Below are positions 63,524-64,000 of a DNA stretch of 64,000 nucleotides, in pieces (positions within the stretch are counted from its first letter, which is position 1; each line of letters starts with the position of its first letter). The position numbers and the translations under genes are program-made. This stretch comes from a virus. The notes under the pieces were generated by a model. It saw only the letters and a list, made by a program, of their open reading frames with translations. It was not told where the DNA came from and did not search any database. The stretch covers positions 62,001 to 126,000 of the IMG/VR virus record IMGVR_UViG_3300044796_000657; one strand, given 5' to 3'.

Positions 63524-63949
63524 TTACTCTTCCCTTGTCTTCAACCATCGCAAATATTCACGACCTATGCGAGTACTAACAAATTGTTTCCACAATCCTC
63601 GCCCATACGCATACATGAAAACATCGTAGCGAGAATACCCATGCCTACGACCAAAAATGCCAGTGAAGAAACAGAACGGATCGCTAGGAGGTGGGCAAGT
63701 AGGTTCACGATCAAGAAGAAAATCAGAACCATTCCATCGCCAATACTTCCAACCGGATATTCCACAATTAAAGTTTGGCGATATTGGCAATGGACATACA
63801 GATTTTCTGGGCTTATGCCAACCACTTAGAAACTTCCACCAAAAACACGCATACCAAGAAGGGTACAATTCAGTACCCCACTTGTTCCGCATTTTCCAAT
63901 AGTTAACAGGTGGCCAGCCAACTATGAATTTGTAGAGTTTCCAAAACAA
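63524..63949 (-). CDS. Uncharacterised 141-aa Trp-rich protein
   Basis: Unusually rich in Trp, Tyr, Cys and Pro (more than ten Trp), with a helical basic end. No clear transmembrane segment and no known family. Confidence 0.65.
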   Translation of the reverse strand: MFWKLYKFIVGWPPVNYWKMRNKWGTELYPSWYACFWWKFLSGWHKPRKSVCPLPISPNFNCGISGWKYWRWNGSDFLLDREPTCPPPSDPFCFFTGIFGRRHGYSRYDVFMYAYGRGLWKQFVSTRIGREYLRWLKTREE

Positions 63950-64000
63950 GACATAATCCTCATTGGTTGACTTTGACTATATCATACGTCAAGACTCATG

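Noticed and set aside
1-64000. Reassignment of TAG to a sense codon in this genome
   Set aside because: Two frames carry internal TAG, but the long recognisable genes (methylase, pyrC, map, proline-rich protein, CPBP-like, triple HNH) contain none. TAG also serves as a normal stop in about fifteen genes, several times as part of an SD. Real recoding would leave TAG inside long genes as well.
1-64000. CRISPR arrays, insertion sequences and rRNA genes
   Set aside because: I saw no regular direct repeats with spacers, no transposase or terminal inverted repeats, and no ribosomal RNA sequence.

Overview
This 64 kb window looks like an accessory or early region of a large tailed bacteriophage, probably of jumbo size, whose host I cannot name. 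The grounds are the very dense packing of mostly small genes with ATGA/TAATG overlaps, long one-directional operons, many short unassignable proteins, and typical large-phage cargo: Dam-type methylase, HNH endonucleases, Nudix hydrolase, RNA ligase, polynucleotide-kinase-like ATPase, CCA-adding enzyme, a tRNA and RNase H-like proteins. No terminase, portal, capsid, tail or replication gene is present, so phage origin is inferred from gene style, not from a hallmark. A plasmid or other large element is not formally excluded.

Layout. From 1 to 35.5 kb every gene is on the minus strand. This part is built of short operons of one to five genes. Most are preceded by one strictly conserved element, GTGACCATACACCC on the minus strand, always in the same orientation and usually touching the stop codon of the upstream gene. 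I list 32 copies. Other operons start from near-consensus sigma-70 promoters (TTGACA, 16-18 bp, TATAAT-like), which argues that a bacterial-type RNA polymerase reads this DNA. Between 35.6 and 41.7 kb lies a mixed region with rightward genes: a GT9-like glycosyltransferase, a possible virion protein, a 604-residue proline-rich protein and a methyltransferase, with strong intrinsic terminators. From 41.6 to 64 kb transcription is again almost all leftward, and the conserved element is missing until 54.4 kb.

How the genes may work together. One group supports translation and RNA: translation initiation factor IF-1, methionine aminopeptidase, a CAU-anticodon tRNA without an encoded CCA end, a CCA-adding nucleotidyltransferase, an RNA ligase and a P-loop kinase of the polynucleotide-kinase type. 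A second group touches host metabolism and stress: dihydroorotase, phosphopantetheine adenylyltransferase (CoaD) and a SpoT-like HD hydrolase. A third group may modify surface glycans: a PAPS-dependent sulfotransferase, two GT34-like and one GT9-like glycosyltransferase. Zinc-ribbon proteins are unusually common, with three related copies of one family.

The strongest candidates for something undescribed are the 32-copy oriented intergenic element, which resembles mycobacteriophage stoperators or start-associated sequences in its placement, and a compact three-way-junction RNA in the leader of a phosphoesterase gene at 30.4 kb. Function names below are recognised by eye from motifs. Proteins called uncharacterised showed no motif I could name.
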